Shown: positions 1 to 8,766, counted from the first letter of the stretch. The stretch: DNA of 64,000 bases from Thioalkalivibrio versutus (GCF_001999325.1 NZ_MVAR01000007.1:15591-79590), one strand, 5' to 3'. Numbers and translations: made by a program. Notes: generated from the sequence alone by a model not told the origin.

Positions 1-982
1 GCGCCGCCTCGAACCCGGGGTCGATCGCCAGGGCCTCGTCCCACAATGCGATGGCGGTCTCCAGGTCCTGGTTGCGGTAGCGCACGATGGCCTCCGCGTG
101 CAGGGCCTCCTTGCGCTGTTGCTCCAGCTCGTCAAGGTGCTGGCGCGCGGTCGCGTGTTGCGGGTCCTGTTCGAGCACCCGGCCGAAGGCCTCCAGCGCG
201 TTTCCGGTCGCGCCTGCAGAGCGCGCCTCCACGCCCCGCTGGTGCCAGTAGCCGATCGCCGCGTCGCGCGAAAGGGGGTCCAGCCAGCTGGCCCATTCGT
301 TCTGCGCCTCGGGGTGCTCGCGGGCCAGCTCCACGACCTCCAGCGCCGCGCCATAACGCCCGGCTGCCAGGTCGGCCTCGATTGCGCGGCGCAAACCGTC
401 CTCGCTGACGCCGGGCGCGGCGTCGGGGTCCAGAGCCATCAGCTGTTCGTCCAGATCGGTCTCGCCACGCTGCGGCCCCGCTACATCCCGCGGGATGCGC
501 AGCCGTTGCCCGACGAGCAGTCGGTCCGGGCGTTCGATGTCGTTGTAGCGTGCGAGGATCACAAAGCGGGTGGCATCGCCGAGGTGCTCACGCGCCAGCC
601 CGCCCAGGCTGTCGCCCGGCTCGACCGTGTGAACGAAATAGGCCTCGCCCAGGGTCGCCTGCGGATCCCCGGAGAGCTGTTCACGCAGGCCGCGGGCGGC
701 GCGGTTGCCCGGATCATCTGCGAGGATCCGGTCCAGTGCCGAGCGTGCCCGGTCCATCTCGCCGCCCTGCAAGAGCTGCACGATCTCGGCGATCTTGAGG
801 CGCTCGTCCTGCCCCTCACGGGCGATCGGGTCGGACGGGGCCTCGTCGGTCGCGGCGACCACGTCCTCGGCGGACTCCGCCTCGGGGTCGAACAAGCCCT
901 GTAGCTGCGCACAGCCGGACAGGAACGCTGTCAGTACGACAAGCAGGACGAGGCGAAGCAGCGTGGTGTGGGCTGGCATCAT
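1..982 (-). CDS. LysM-domain lipoprotein with TPR-like repeats (3' end outside window)
   Basis: The gene reads leftwards and runs off the start of the window, so its C-terminus is missing; at least 326 residues are present. The N-terminus is a lipoprotein signal: a hydrophobic run followed by the lipobox FLSGC, with the lipidated Cys at about residue 24. Around residues 110-165 there is a LysM peptidoglycan-binding domain (VEPGDSLGGLAREHLGD, then RLLVGQRLRIP). Further on are helical TPR-like segments, including AIALWDEALAIDP near the window edge. The likely role is an envelope protein that holds on to peptidoglycan and scaffolds other proteins; no enzymatic domain is visible. Two adjacent ATG codons (982 and 979) are possible starts. 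It lies 47 bp downstream of the PP2C gene on the same strand. Confidence 0.8.
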   Translation of the reverse strand, partial: MMPAHTTLLRLVLLVVLTAFLSGCAQLQGLFDPEAESAEDVVAATDEAPSDPIAREGQDERLKIAEIVQLLQGGEMDRARSALDRILADDPGNRAARGLREQLSGDPQATLGEAYFVHTVEPGDSLGGLAREHLGDATRFVILARYNDIERPDRLLVGQRLRIPRDVAGPQRGETDLDEQLMALDPDAAPGVSEDGLRRAIEADLAAGRYGAALEVVELAREHPEAQNEWASWLDPLSRDAAIGYWHQRGVEARSAGATGNALEAFGRVLEQDPQHATARQHLDELEQQRKEALHAEAIVRYRNQDLETAIALWDEALAIDPGFEAA

Positions 983-1029
983 GGCAAGGACTGGTGCGGC
1001 TCGGCGAGTCCGCGAGTATACGGTCGGCA

Positions 1030-1866
1030 TCAGTCCAGCGGCCACAGCAGGATCGCAAGGGCCGCAGCCAGTAGCGCCAGCAGGCCCAGCGTGGGCCCAA
1101 TGCGCGCCTTCAGGTGCCGGCGCCAGAAACGCCCGCGCGGCGGCCCGCTCCGCCATGCTGCCAGGGCCACGTTGTCACCCTTGGCTCCGCCGCGTCGCGC
1201 CGCTTCGACGGCGGCGCTCGCGGTGGCCGAGTCGAGGTCCGGGCTGTCCAGCAGTTCCGCGATCTCGATCGGTCCGATCTGTTCCCAGAAGCCGTCCGAG
1301 CACAACAAGAAGCGCGTGTGACGGGTGACGGGGGCCTCGGCGTAGTCCACTTCGATCGGGTCGACCACGCCGAGGCCTCGCAATAGCCGGTTCTGCTCCG
1401 GGTGCGTTGCCATTTGCGCCTCGCTTATTACCCCCTCGTCGACCAGCTGCTGGACCCGGGTGTGATCGCGCGTGCGTCGCTGAAGGGTGTCGCCCTCGAA
1501 GTGGTACAGCCGGCTGTCGCCGCAATGGGCCCAGCAGGCGGAGGTCGGGGTCACATACAGTGCCACCAGCGTGGTGCCGGGGCGTTGTGACGGATCGGTA
1601 CCCCCGGCCTCCAGCAAGGCTGCATGGGTCTCGTGGAAGAGAGCGTGGAGCAGGTCACGGGCATCGGCAGCCTGCCCCGCGTAGCGGGTCCACAGGCGTT
1701 CGGCGGTCGCGATCGCGGCGTGCGAGGCGCGTGCCCCGCCCTCGTGGCCGCCCATTCCGTCCGCGACCAGCAGCAGGGCGCTCTGCCCGTCCGCGTTTTG
1801 TAGCACGGTCACCGCGTCCTGTTGCTCGGCGCGGCCACCCATCTCCCTGGCGTATCCGGTTTCCAT
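1030..1866 (-). CDS. PP2C-family protein serine/threonine phosphatase, membrane-anchored
   Basis: This 278-residue protein carries the PP2C/Stp1 metal-binding motifs: an N-terminal QQDAV segment, DGMGGHEGG at about 37-45, GDSRLYHF in the middle and CSDGFWEQ at about 190. The family removes phosphate from Ser/Thr using two metal ions. The last ~25 residues form one hydrophobic helix ending in LLWPLD, which would tether the catalytic domain to the inner membrane facing the cytoplasm. A partner Ser/Thr kinase is not seen nearby. The genes upstream (PDC sensor) and downstream (LysM lipoprotein) lie on the same strand, so a shared transcript is plausible but unproven. Confidence 0.9.
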   Translation of the reverse strand: METGYAREMGGRAEQQDAVTVLQNADGQSALLLVADGMGGHEGGARASHAAIATAERLWTRYAGQAADARDLLHALFHETHAALLEAGGTDPSQRPGTTLVALYVTPTSACWAHCGDSRLYHFEGDTLQRRTRDHTRVQQLVDEGVISEAQMATHPEQNRLLRGLGVVDPIEVDYAEAPVTRHTRFLLCSDGFWEQIGPIEIAELLDSPDLDSATASAAVEAARRGGAKGDNVALAAWRSGPPRGRFWRRHLKARIGPTLGLLALLAAALAILLWPLD

Positions 1867-1959
1867 GTGCGTGTGGCCCCGCTGATCCCGCGACCATGAT
1901 GACCGAGTTGATCGGCGCGCGACAGCCCCGGGGGGAGAAGCGCATCGATCCGTGTCTCC

Positions 1960-2910
1960 CTAGCCGGTGGCGCCGATCCAGAACTGGATAGAGCGGCCGA
2001 GGAAGTCGTCCCAGGTCATGTAATGCGAGCCGTCGCACGAGAAGGTCAGGCTGATCATGCCGTTGAACAGGTTGATCGAGGCGGAACGCAGGTACACGGT
2101 CTCGTCGGCATAGCGCAGCGCGCGCAACGCCTCCAGCACGCGGCCGACGTCCTCCCTCGGGATCAGCGCCTCCGCGGGGTATGGCTCGTGCGGAAACGCC
2201 AGGCAGACGTCCGGGTCGCCCAGGGATTCGTGGGTCAGGATGCGGTAGCGGTACGGGTCCTCGGTGGTCCACAGCGTGGCGCGCGAACTGGAGAAGTGAA
2301 ATACGCCCTGGAACACGCCGCGCTCGGTGAACAGTTCTTCCAGAATGGCCAGGGCGGTGTCCATGTTCTGGTCCATCAGGCTCTCGGTGCGGCTCTGCAG
2401 GAACAGTGTCCCGCGAATCGACGGATCGCCCTTGATCTGGCGCCACTCGCTGGGTTCCTCGTACAGGTCCTCGGAGAAGTCGGGCAGGTTGCGCAGGTCG
2501 AAATCCGCGCCGAGAAAGCCCAGCGCATTGCCTTGGTCGTCGCGCACCAGCTGCAATGAGGTCAGGGATGGCCGGCGTCCGAGCAGGCTGATGTAGGCAT
2601 CCGACAGCAGGAAGCCGTCCGCGGGCACGGCCTCCTTCATGTACGGGCGCTGCGAGCGATCGCGCCCGAAGTGTTCCGGCAGTACGCCAGTGCGCGAGAT
2701 GTTGTCCGAAAGCTGGACCCCCTCGGTATTCAGCGCATACACGAAGGTCGCCTCCGGGATCTGGCGGATCGCCTCCTCCAGGATCGAGTCCAGCGCCTCG
2801 CGGCGTGGCCACGCCGCGCTCAAGCGGCTGGCGATCTCCGCCAGGGGTTCATGCAGTTTGTCCTCGAGGTAGTCGCGCTGGTGCTCGATCGCCTTTTTCA
2901 GTTCCGTCAT
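1960..2910 (-). CDS. PDC/Cache-type sensor domain protein
   Basis: The 316-residue protein begins with a helical stretch (about 1-45) and then reads like a PDC/Cache-like ligand-sensing fold: a segment with EATFVYALNTEG, a conserved RPYMKEAV helix typical of these domains, and GNALGFLGADFDL closing the fold. I see no transmembrane segment, signal peptide or fused output domain (no HisKA, GGDEF or MCP signalling region), so it looks like a cytoplasmic stand-alone sensor or accessory protein. The second half is not assigned. It lies 93 bp upstream of the PP2C phosphatase on the same strand, which may indicate a shared signalling function. The start at 2910 is the obvious ATG, divergent from the GNAT gene. 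Confidence 0.7.
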   Translation of the reverse strand: MTELKKAIEHQRDYLEDKLHEPLAEIASRLSAAWPRREALDSILEEAIRQIPEATFVYALNTEGVQLSDNISRTGVLPEHFGRDRSQRPYMKEAVPADGFLLSDAYISLLGRRPSLTSLQLVRDDQGNALGFLGADFDLRNLPDFSEDLYEEPSEWRQIKGDPSIRGTLFLQSRTESLMDQNMDTALAILEELFTERGVFQGVFHFSSSRATLWTTEDPYRYRILTHESLGDPDVCLAFPHEPYPAEALIPREDVGRVLEALRALRYADETVYLRSASINLFNGMISLTFSCDGSHYMTWDDFLGRSIQFWIGATG

Positions 2911-3035
2911 GGTGCGGTGTCGTCTCCTTTCGGTGCGCCACGATTATCCCTGATCGGGGATGGCGTTGTCGTGACGGCCCGCGCGGGCCGTTTGTCCCGG
3001 CACTTCGGCCCGTCGAACAGGTCCGAGCAGGAACC

Positions 3036-3584
3036 ATGCCGACGACGAGTCAGCCTGTGCCCGATACTGCGAACATGCCCATGACGAAATCTACCGAATC
3101 CCTCCGCCCGGCCCGCCCCGGCGATCTCGACGCTATCAATGGGCTGGTGGCCGAGGCGGTCGAGGACTGGCCCTTGCCCGAGCGCGTGCGCCGGCTCGCC
3201 CTGCCGGCCTACCGCTATACCGAGGCCGATCTGATGTTCCTCGAGGTGACGGTGCTGGAGCGTGCGGGCGAGGTGGTCGGCGCCGCCGCCTGGGAGACGG
3301 CGGAGACCCGCGAGCTGCCGGAGGGTGCCGCCGATGGGCTGTTGCTGCATGGCCTCTACGTGGGGCGAGCCGCCCGCGGGCAGGGTGTGGGCCGGCAACT
3401 GGTCGAGGCCTGCCGGAGCGCCGCGCACGAGGCCGGGGTGGCCGGGGTGCTGGTCAAGGCCCAGGCCTCGGCGGCCAGCTTCTTCGCGGCGATGGGTTTC
3501 GTCCCGGTACCGGTGCGCGATCGCGACCGTGACTACGAACAGCGCTACTGGTGGGCGGTGGAAGGTTCGCCCGTCGCCGGCTGA
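3036..3584 (+). CDS. GNAT-family N-acetyltransferase
   Basis: This is a 182-residue single-domain GNAT protein. Signs are the N-terminal LRPARPGDLDAINGLVAEA, beta-strand 4 (LLLHGLYVGRAARG) and the acetyl-CoA pyrophosphate loop RGQGVGRQL, followed by AAASFF-like aromatic C-terminal strands. It would transfer an acetyl group from acetyl-CoA to an amine; the substrate cannot be told. The open frame extends further upstream, but ATG 3036 follows a purine-rich GAGCAGGA stretch, so I start there; ATG 3075 and 3081 are in-frame alternatives. It converges on the small membrane protein gene, whose stop lies 3 bp away. Confidence 0.85.
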   Translation: MPTTSQPVPDTANMPMTKSTESLRPARPGDLDAINGLVAEAVEDWPLPERVRRLALPAYRYTEADLMFLEVTVLERAGEVVGAAAWETAETRELPEGAADGLLLHGLYVGRAARGQGVGRQLVEACRSAAHEAGVAGVLVKAQASAASFFAAMGFVPVPVRDRDRDYEQRYWWAVEGSPVAG

Positions 3585-3586
3585 CG

Positions 3587-3793
3587 TCAGCGTCGCGCCC
3601 GGTGGCGGCACCAGCGGGCACCGAACAGGCCCCCGACAATGGCCAGCATCAGCAGCCCGAGGGGCCAGAGATGCTCGGGTGAACTCAGGAAGTGGAGCAG
3701 CGAGAAGGCGTCCCCGTGTCCGTGGCCGGGGTGGGCCAGGACGGGCGTGGTGGCCAATGCTAGAGCGGTTCCCATGAGGGTGCGCAAGTTCAT
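3587..3793 (-). CDS. Small His-rich membrane protein at the end of the hyp operon
   Basis: The 68-residue product has a cleavable-looking signal sequence ending in VLA, then a metal-ligand-like His cluster (HPGHGHGD) at the mature N-terminus, and one transmembrane helix (about 43-62) before a short Arg-rich tail. The start at 3793 is chosen because a good AGGAGG ribosome site lies just upstream; a longer reading frame from 3835 has no support. The HPGHGH motif resembles the N-terminus of HupE/UreJ-type nickel permeases, but the protein is far too short to be one. It lies 52 bp downstream of hypE, so it is probably the last gene of the maturation operon. A metal-handling role is inferred. Confidence 0.6.
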   Translation of the reverse strand: MNLRTLMGTALALATTPVLAHPGHGHGDAFSLLHFLSSPEHLWPLGLLMLAIVGGLFGARWCRHRARR

Positions 3794-3845
3794 CTCGGGG
3801 TCCTCCTGTCGTTCTGACCCACCATAGCGCGACACGCAGGCCGCT

Positions 3846-4850
3846 TCAGCAAATACGTGGCAGTTGCTCGCCGGCCGGCAGGATGACGCGGCGCTCCACG
3901 CCGGTCGCCAGGCGCCGGATGACGGCCGGTTCGCCCGCCTCCGCCCGTCCGATGGCGACGGCCCCGGCTGTCTCCGCGCGGGTCCGGAGAATCCTCAGGG
4001 CCTGAGCGGCCGCGTGTTCCGGAACGGCGGCCAGGAAGCGGCCCTCGCAGGCGGAGTGCAGCGGGTCCAGACCGAGGATCTCGCAGGCCCCGCGCACGTC
4101 GTTGCGCACGGGGATTGCGGCGTCCTCCAGCACCAGCCGGCAGGCGGAGGCATCGGCCAGCTCCTGCAGGGCGGCGATCGCACCGCCGCGGGTCGGGTCG
4201 CGCAGCGCGCGGACTGGCACGCCGGCGGCCAGTAGTGCGGCCACGGCCCCGGCGACCGATGCGCTGTCACTGGGGATCGGCGGGTCCAGGCCCAGGTTTT
4301 CGCGGGCGGCGAGGATTGCGACACCATGGCGGCCAAGATCGCCACTGGCGAGCAGTACATCACCGGGCCGGATCGCGCCCGGCGTGATCTGCACGCCTTC
4401 GGGCACGACGCCCACCCCGCTGGTGTTGATGTAGACCCCGTCGCCGCGCCCGGCCTCCACCACCTTGGTGTCGCCGGCGACCACCCGCACGCCGCATTCC
4501 TCTGCGGCCGCCTGCACCGAGGCGAGGACGCGCCGCAGGTCGTCCAGCGGCAGCCCCTCCTCCAGGATCAGGCCCAGGGTCAGCCACAGCGGGCGCGCCC
4601 CGGCCATCGCCAGGTCGTTGATCGTACCGTGCACCGCGAGCCGGCCGATGTCGCCACCCGGGAAGAACAGCGGCCGCACCACGAAGCTGTCCGTCGTCAT
4701 TGCCAGGCGCCCGCCCGGGGCGTCGAGCACGGCAGCATCGGGGGCGGCGAGGGCCGGGATGCCCAGCGCTGGCAGGATCACCTCGTCCAGCAGCTTCGCC
4801 TGCATCCGCCCCCCGCCGCCATGCGCGAGGCGTACGACGTCGGTGGTCAT
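3846..4850 (-). CDS. hypE: Hydrogenase maturation protein HypE (carbamoyl dehydratase)
   Basis: HypE dehydrates the carbamoyl group placed on its C-terminal Cys by HypF into a thiocyanate, the source of the cyanide ligands of the [NiFe] active site. The 334-residue protein shows the AIR-synthase-like fold: HGGGGRMQAKLLDEVILP at the N-terminus, DGVYINTSGVG, GDLGRHGVAILAARE and LRDPTRGG. It ends in the obligatory PRIC, with the acceptor Cys as last residue. The start ATG (4850) overlaps the hypD stop as ATGA, implying translational coupling. Confidence 0.97.
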   Translation of the reverse strand: MTTDVVRLAHGGGGRMQAKLLDEVILPALGIPALAAPDAAVLDAPGGRLAMTTDSFVVRPLFFPGGDIGRLAVHGTINDLAMAGARPLWLTLGLILEEGLPLDDLRRVLASVQAAAEECGVRVVAGDTKVVEAGRGDGVYINTSGVGVVPEGVQITPGAIRPGDVLLASGDLGRHGVAILAARENLGLDPPIPSDSASVAGAVAALLAAGVPVRALRDPTRGGAIAALQELADASACRLVLEDAAIPVRNDVRGACEILGLDPLHSACEGRFLAAVPEHAAAQALRILRTRAETAGAVAIGRAEAGEPAVIRRLATGVERRVILPAGEQLPRIC

Positions 4851-5935
4851 GCCTCGCCCCGATAGTGCAGGTAGGCCGCGCAGGCCCCCTCGGAGGAGAC
4901 CATGGGCGCGCCCAGCGGGGTATCCGGCGTGCAATCGCGGCCGAAGGCGGGACAGTCGGTGGGGCGGCGCAGTCCGCGCAGCACCTCGCCGGCGATGCAG
5001 GGGCCATCCCCGGTCGCCTCGGGTGTGACGAGCCCGAAACGGGCCACGGCGTCGAACCGGGCGTATTCCGGGCGCAGCCCGAGGCCGCTGGCGGGCAGGC
5101 GTCCCATGCCCCGCCATTCGCGCTCGACCGGCTCGAAGACGCGAGAGACCGCAGCGCGCGCGGCTGCGTTGCCGTCGTCCGGCGCGGCCCGGTCGTAGCG
5201 GTTCTCCACCCGGGCCGCGCCGCGTTCCAGTTGCTCCACGCAGGCGTGGATCCCGGCCAGCAGGTCCACGGGCTCGAAGCCGGTCACCACGATCGGGACC
5301 CGGAAGCGTTCGGCGATCGCGTGATAGGCGGCCGCCCCCTCCACCGTGCAGACATGGCCGGCGGCCAGGAAGCCCTGGATGCGGTTGTCCGGGTCGACCA
5401 GCAGGGCCTCCATCGCCGGCGGGACCAGTGAGTGCGAGACCAGCAGCGACAGGTTGCCCAGGCCCAGGGCCTCGGCCTGCAGCACGGCGATTGCGGCGGC
5501 CGGGGCGGTGGTCTCGAAGCCCACCGCCAGCAGCACGACCTCGCGCTCCGGGTGTTCGCGCGCCAGCGCCACCGCATCCAGCGGCGAGTAGATCACGCGC
5601 ACCTCGCCCCCGGCCGCGCGCGCCGCGTTCAGGTCGCCCAGCGCCCCGGGCACGCGCAGCATGTCGCCGAAGGTGCAAAGCATCACCTCCGGGTGGCGGG
5701 TCAGCAGTACCGCCTGGTCCAGGGTCTCGGCCGGGGTCACGCAGACCGGGCAGCCGGGCCCGTGGATCAGCTCGACGGCGTCCGCCAGCAGTTCATCCAG
5801 GCCATGGCGCAGGATCGCGTGGGTCTGGCCGCCGCAGACCTCCATCAGCGTCCAGCGCCGGGTGCAGGTGGCGCGGATCGCTTCCACCTGACGCAGGATC
5901 AGCGCCGGGTCGCGGTATTCGTCCAGGTGCTTCAC
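4847..5935 (-). CDS. hypD: Hydrogenase maturation protein HypD
   Basis: HypD is the [4Fe-4S] scaffold on which, with HypC, the Fe(CN)2CO unit of [NiFe] hydrogenase is built. The 362-residue product contains all family signatures: EVCGGQTHAILRHGL, HGPGCPVCVTP, GFETTAPA and the C-terminal cluster CPAFGRDC with PLGAPMVSSEGACAAY. Translation most likely starts at GTG 5935, which overlaps the hypC stop (GTGA); the reading frame runs further upstream but there overlaps hypC. The TGA overlaps the start of hypE. Confidence 0.97.
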   Translation of the reverse strand: MKHLDEYRDPALILRQVEAIRATCTRRWTLMEVCGGQTHAILRHGLDELLADAVELIHGPGCPVCVTPAETLDQAVLLTRHPEVMLCTFGDMLRVPGALGDLNAARAAGGEVRVIYSPLDAVALAREHPEREVVLLAVGFETTAPAAAIAVLQAEALGLGNLSLLVSHSLVPPAMEALLVDPDNRIQGFLAAGHVCTVEGAAAYHAIAERFRVPIVVTGFEPVDLLAGIHACVEQLERGAARVENRYDRAAPDDGNAAARAAVSRVFEPVEREWRGMGRLPASGLGLRPEYARFDAVARFGLVTPEATGDGPCIAGEVLRGLRRPTDCPAFGRDCTPDTPLGAPMVSSEGACAAYLHYRGEA

Positions 5936-6186
5936 GGGCCCTCCGGGGCGGGCGGGTCGTGCGCGGGGATTTCGCGCAGGGCCGCCAGGGTGCGTTCGGC
6001 AGCGGCCTCGTCGAGGGTGGCGATCGCGATGCCGGCGTGGACCAGCACGTAGTCGCCGGGCCCGGCCTCGGGGGTGCAGGCCAGCGAGACCATGCGCGTG
6101 ACGCCACCGAAGGCTACGCGCGCCTGGCGGAACAGCGGGTCGACACCGTCCACGCTGTCGATACGACCGGGGATGGCAAGGCACAT
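5932..6186 (-). CDS. hypC: Hydrogenase maturation chaperone HypC
   Basis: The 84-residue protein starts with MCLAIPG; Cys2 is the residue that carries iron and contacts HypD and the large-subunit precursor. The OB-like core (ARVAFGGVTRMVSLAC and GDYVLVHAGIAIATLD) is typical. The C-terminus (HDPPAPEGP) is slightly extended. ATG 6186 lies 4 bp after the hypF stop, and the stop overlaps the GTG start of hypD, so it is made as part of the hypFCDE unit. Confidence 0.96.
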   Translation of the reverse strand: MCLAIPGRIDSVDGVDPLFRQARVAFGGVTRMVSLACTPEAGPGDYVLVHAGIAIATLDEAAAERTLAALREIPAHDPPAPEGP

Positions 6187-6190
6187 GGGC

Positions 6191-8500
6191 TCAGTCTCCG
6201 TTCGGGGGCACCGCGGCCCGGCGCCCGATCAGCGCCTGGCCCAGCGCCAGCCCGCCGTCATTGGGCGGGATGCGTTGCGGCCACAGCGGACGGAAGCCGG
6301 CGGCCTGCAGCGCGTCCACGCATTGTTGCAGCAACCACCGATTCTGGAAGCATCCGCCGGTCAGCGCCACGGTTTCCTCGCGCCCGGCCCGGGCGGCCTC
6401 CACGGCGAACCCGGCCAGCGCCCCGTGCAGGCGGACGGCCATACGGCTGGCCCCGGCGCCGTCGGCATGGTCGGCTAGCAGGGTCGCGACCAGCGGGCCC
6501 CAGTCGGCCTGCCAGGGTGCCGTTGCTGTATCCAGCGCAATGCCGGCGGTGCCGAGTCCGTATCCCGTGGCCTCCGCCGCCTGCTGCACGAGCATGGCCG
6601 CCTGCCCCTCGAAGCCGGCACCGGTGCGTAGCCCGCCCAGCGCCGCGACCGCGTCGAACAGCCGCCCGACGCTGGACGTCCAGGGGGCGTGGATCCCTCG
6701 CTCCAGTGCCGCGAGCAGCGGGTGCCATTCCGCAGCGGTAAACAAGGCCCGCGCGGGGCTCGCCTCCAGCGCGGCCGGATCGCCGTCGAAGTGGGCATGC
6801 AGCAGGCCCAGCAGGGCGCGCCGGGGTTCGCGTATCGCGGCCTCGGCCCCGGGCAGGCGGAAGGGCCGCAGATGACCCCGCCGTTGAAAGCCCCCGTCGG
6901 CGTCCACTGCCAGGCATTCGCCGCCCCACAGCATGCCGTCCTCGCCGAGGCCCATGCCGTCCCAGACCAGCGCCACGGCCGGTTCGCGTACCCCGTGCTC
7001 CGCCAGGCAGGCCGCCGCATGGGCGTGATGGTGCTGTACGGCGACGACCGGAGGCCCCCAGGCCCCGGCCAGCGGCGTGGAGGCGTAGTCGGGATGCCGG
7101 TCGCAGGCGACGCGCGCGATGTCCACGCCACAGAGCTCGCCCAGTGCGCGGGCCTCGCCAGCCAGCCGGTGCAGGGCCGCATCGCTGTCCAGGTCGCCGA
7201 CGTGGGCGCCGACGACCACCTCGTCCTCCAGGGCCAGGGCCGGGGCGGCCTTCAGGTGGCCCCCCAGTGCGAGGGTGACGGGCCCGGCGTCTGGCAGGGG
7301 CACTCGCAGCGGCGCATACCCGCGGCCGAGGCGCAGGCATTGCGGCCGGCCCGCGGCGATCTGGAACACCGAATCGTCCAGTGCCCGCGCGATCGGCCGA
7401 TCGTGGTCCAGGATCCCGTCCGCGATCATGCCCAGTCGGGTCACCGCCTCCGCGGTGTCGATACAAAGGGGCTCGCCGCCGCGGTTGCCCGAGGTGCAGA
7501 CCAGCGTGCCGGCGAAGGCCTCCAGCAGCAGGTGATGCAGTGGCGTCGCCGGCCGCATCAGTCCCAGACGGTTGAACCCCGGCGCCACGCCCTCTGCCAG
7601 CGGGGCGCCGGGCCGGCGGTCCACCAGCACGATCGGTGCCTCCGGCGCATCCAGCAGCGTACGTTCGGCGCCGGTGGCACGTGCCACTTGGTCCAGCCAG
7701 TCGCCATCCGGCAGCATGACCGCCAGCGGCTTCTCCGGGCGCTGCTTGCGCGTGCGCAGGCGGACCACCGCATCCTGGCGGGTCGCGTCCACCAGGAGCT
7801 GGAACCCGCCCAGACCCTTCAGCGCCAGGATCTGCCCCTCGCGCAGGGCGTTGACTGCCGCGTGCAGGGCCGCATCGCCGGTGGCGTGTTCGCTTCCGTC
7901 CGGGCCGCGCAGCTTTACCTGCGGCCCGCAGTCCGGGCAGGCCATGGCCTCCGCGTGAAAGCGCCGGTCCCCCGGGGCCTCGAACTCCGCCCGGCAGGCC
8001 GCGCACAGCGGGAATCCGTCCAGGGTGGTCTGCGAACGGTCCCAGGGCAGGGCCGTCGCTATACTCCAGCGCGGCCCGCAGGCCGTACAGGCGGTAAACG
8101 GGTAGCGGTGGCGCCGCGCCGCGGGGTCACGGATCTCGGCGAGGCAGTCGGGGCAGGGTGCACGGTCCGGTGCCAGGGCCGGCGCGCCGCCCTGCCCGGG
8201 GCCCTGAACCACGCGGAAGGTGGTATCGCCGACGGGGCGAGATGCCGTCACGGTGATCGCATCGACCCGCGCGGCCGGCGGGGCCTCCTGCTCCAGGGCA
8301 GCCCGCAGCGCGACGAGCGCGGCCTCTCGTCCCTCGGCCTCGATCACCACGCCGGACGGCGTGTTGCCCACCGAGCCGGTGATGCCGAGCCGCCGGGCCC
8401 GCTCCGCGACAAACGGCCGGAAGCCAACGCCCTGAACCCGGCCGGTGACCACCAGGTGCCAGCGCGCAGGCGACGGGGCGCGTGTCGCGGCGGCGCTCAC
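6191..8500 (-). CDS. hypF: Hydrogenase maturation carbamoyltransferase HypF
   Basis: HypF converts carbamoyl phosphate and ATP to carbamoyl-adenylate and passes the carbamoyl group to HypE. Domains in order over 769 residues are: acylphosphatase (GRVQGVGFRPFV, about 18-29); two zinc fingers with paired Cys (CPDC, CTACGPRW, CAAC, CPDCGP, about 115-195); a YrdC-like domain (LALKGLGGFQLLVDA); and a Kae1-like domain ending with GGCFQNRWLLQQ and PPNDGGLALGQ. The start is GTG 8500, which overlaps the hypA stop (GTGA); the open frame continues upstream to 8893 but there overlaps hypA and has no homology. Length fits the family. Confidence 0.96.
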   Translation of the reverse strand: MSAAATRAPSPARWHLVVTGRVQGVGFRPFVAERARRLGITGSVGNTPSGVVIEAEGREAALVALRAALEQEAPPAARVDAITVTASRPVGDTTFRVVQGPGQGGAPALAPDRAPCPDCLAEIRDPAARRHRYPFTACTACGPRWSIATALPWDRSQTTLDGFPLCAACRAEFEAPGDRRFHAEAMACPDCGPQVKLRGPDGSEHATGDAALHAAVNALREGQILALKGLGGFQLLVDATRQDAVVRLRTRKQRPEKPLAVMLPDGDWLDQVARATGAERTLLDAPEAPIVLVDRRPGAPLAEGVAPGFNRLGLMRPATPLHHLLLEAFAGTLVCTSGNRGGEPLCIDTAEAVTRLGMIADGILDHDRPIARALDDSVFQIAAGRPQCLRLGRGYAPLRVPLPDAGPVTLALGGHLKAAPALALEDEVVVGAHVGDLDSDAALHRLAGEARALGELCGVDIARVACDRHPDYASTPLAGAWGPPVVAVQHHHAHAAACLAEHGVREPAVALVWDGMGLGEDGMLWGGECLAVDADGGFQRRGHLRPFRLPGAEAAIREPRRALLGLLHAHFDGDPAALEASPARALFTAAEWHPLLAALERGIHAPWTSSVGRLFDAVAALGGLRTGAGFEGQAAMLVQQAAEATGYGLGTAGIALDTATAPWQADWGPLVATLLADHADGAGASRMAVRLHGALAGFAVEAARAGREETVALTGGCFQNRWLLQQCVDALQAAGFRPLWPQRIPPNDGGLALGQALIGRRAAVPPNGD

Positions 8501-8757
8501 GCCACGTCCAGGCTCCGCAGCAGGATCTGCTGGGCCTCGGGGTGGGTCTCGTCGTCCGAGGTCTCCACCTCCAGCTCGGCCCCCTCGGCGACGGTGCCGC
8601 GGGTGCCGTCCTCGAAGTGCTCGCGGAAATGCTCCGGCGTGATATGCGACAACGCGCCCAGCCATACCCGTACGCGGGTCACGCGCCGGGCGTTGTTGTC
8701 GGCCGCCACCTGCTCGATCTTGCGCATCAGATCGGCCATCAGCGAAAACTCGTGCAT
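8497..8757 (-). CDS. hypA: HypA-like nickel metallochaperone lacking the zinc domain
   Basis: HypA normally delivers nickel to the hydrogenase large subunit together with HypB. This 86-residue version keeps the nickel-binding N-terminus (MHEFSLMADL, with His2), the VTRVRVWLGALS strand and the GTVAEGAELEVET segment. After that the usual two CxxC zinc motifs are missing: the sequence goes straight to a short linker (TSDDETHPEAQQ) and the terminal strand LLRSLDVA. There is not a single Cys in the protein. Family members are usually about 110-118 residues. Its stop overlaps hypF, and it starts 9 bp after the DUF3024 gene. I judge it real rather than a pseudogene because the frame and couplings are intact. 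Confidence 0.85.
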   Translation of the reverse strand: MHEFSLMADLMRKIEQVAADNNARRVTRVRVWLGALSHITPEHFREHFEDGTRGTVAEGAELEVETSDDETHPEAQQILLRSLDVA

Positions 8758-8766
8758 CCGTGTTCC

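Noticed and set aside
2805-3035. N-terminal extension of the GNAT gene
   Set aside because: It overlaps the divergent PDC gene and lacks homology; later starts fit the GNAT fold.
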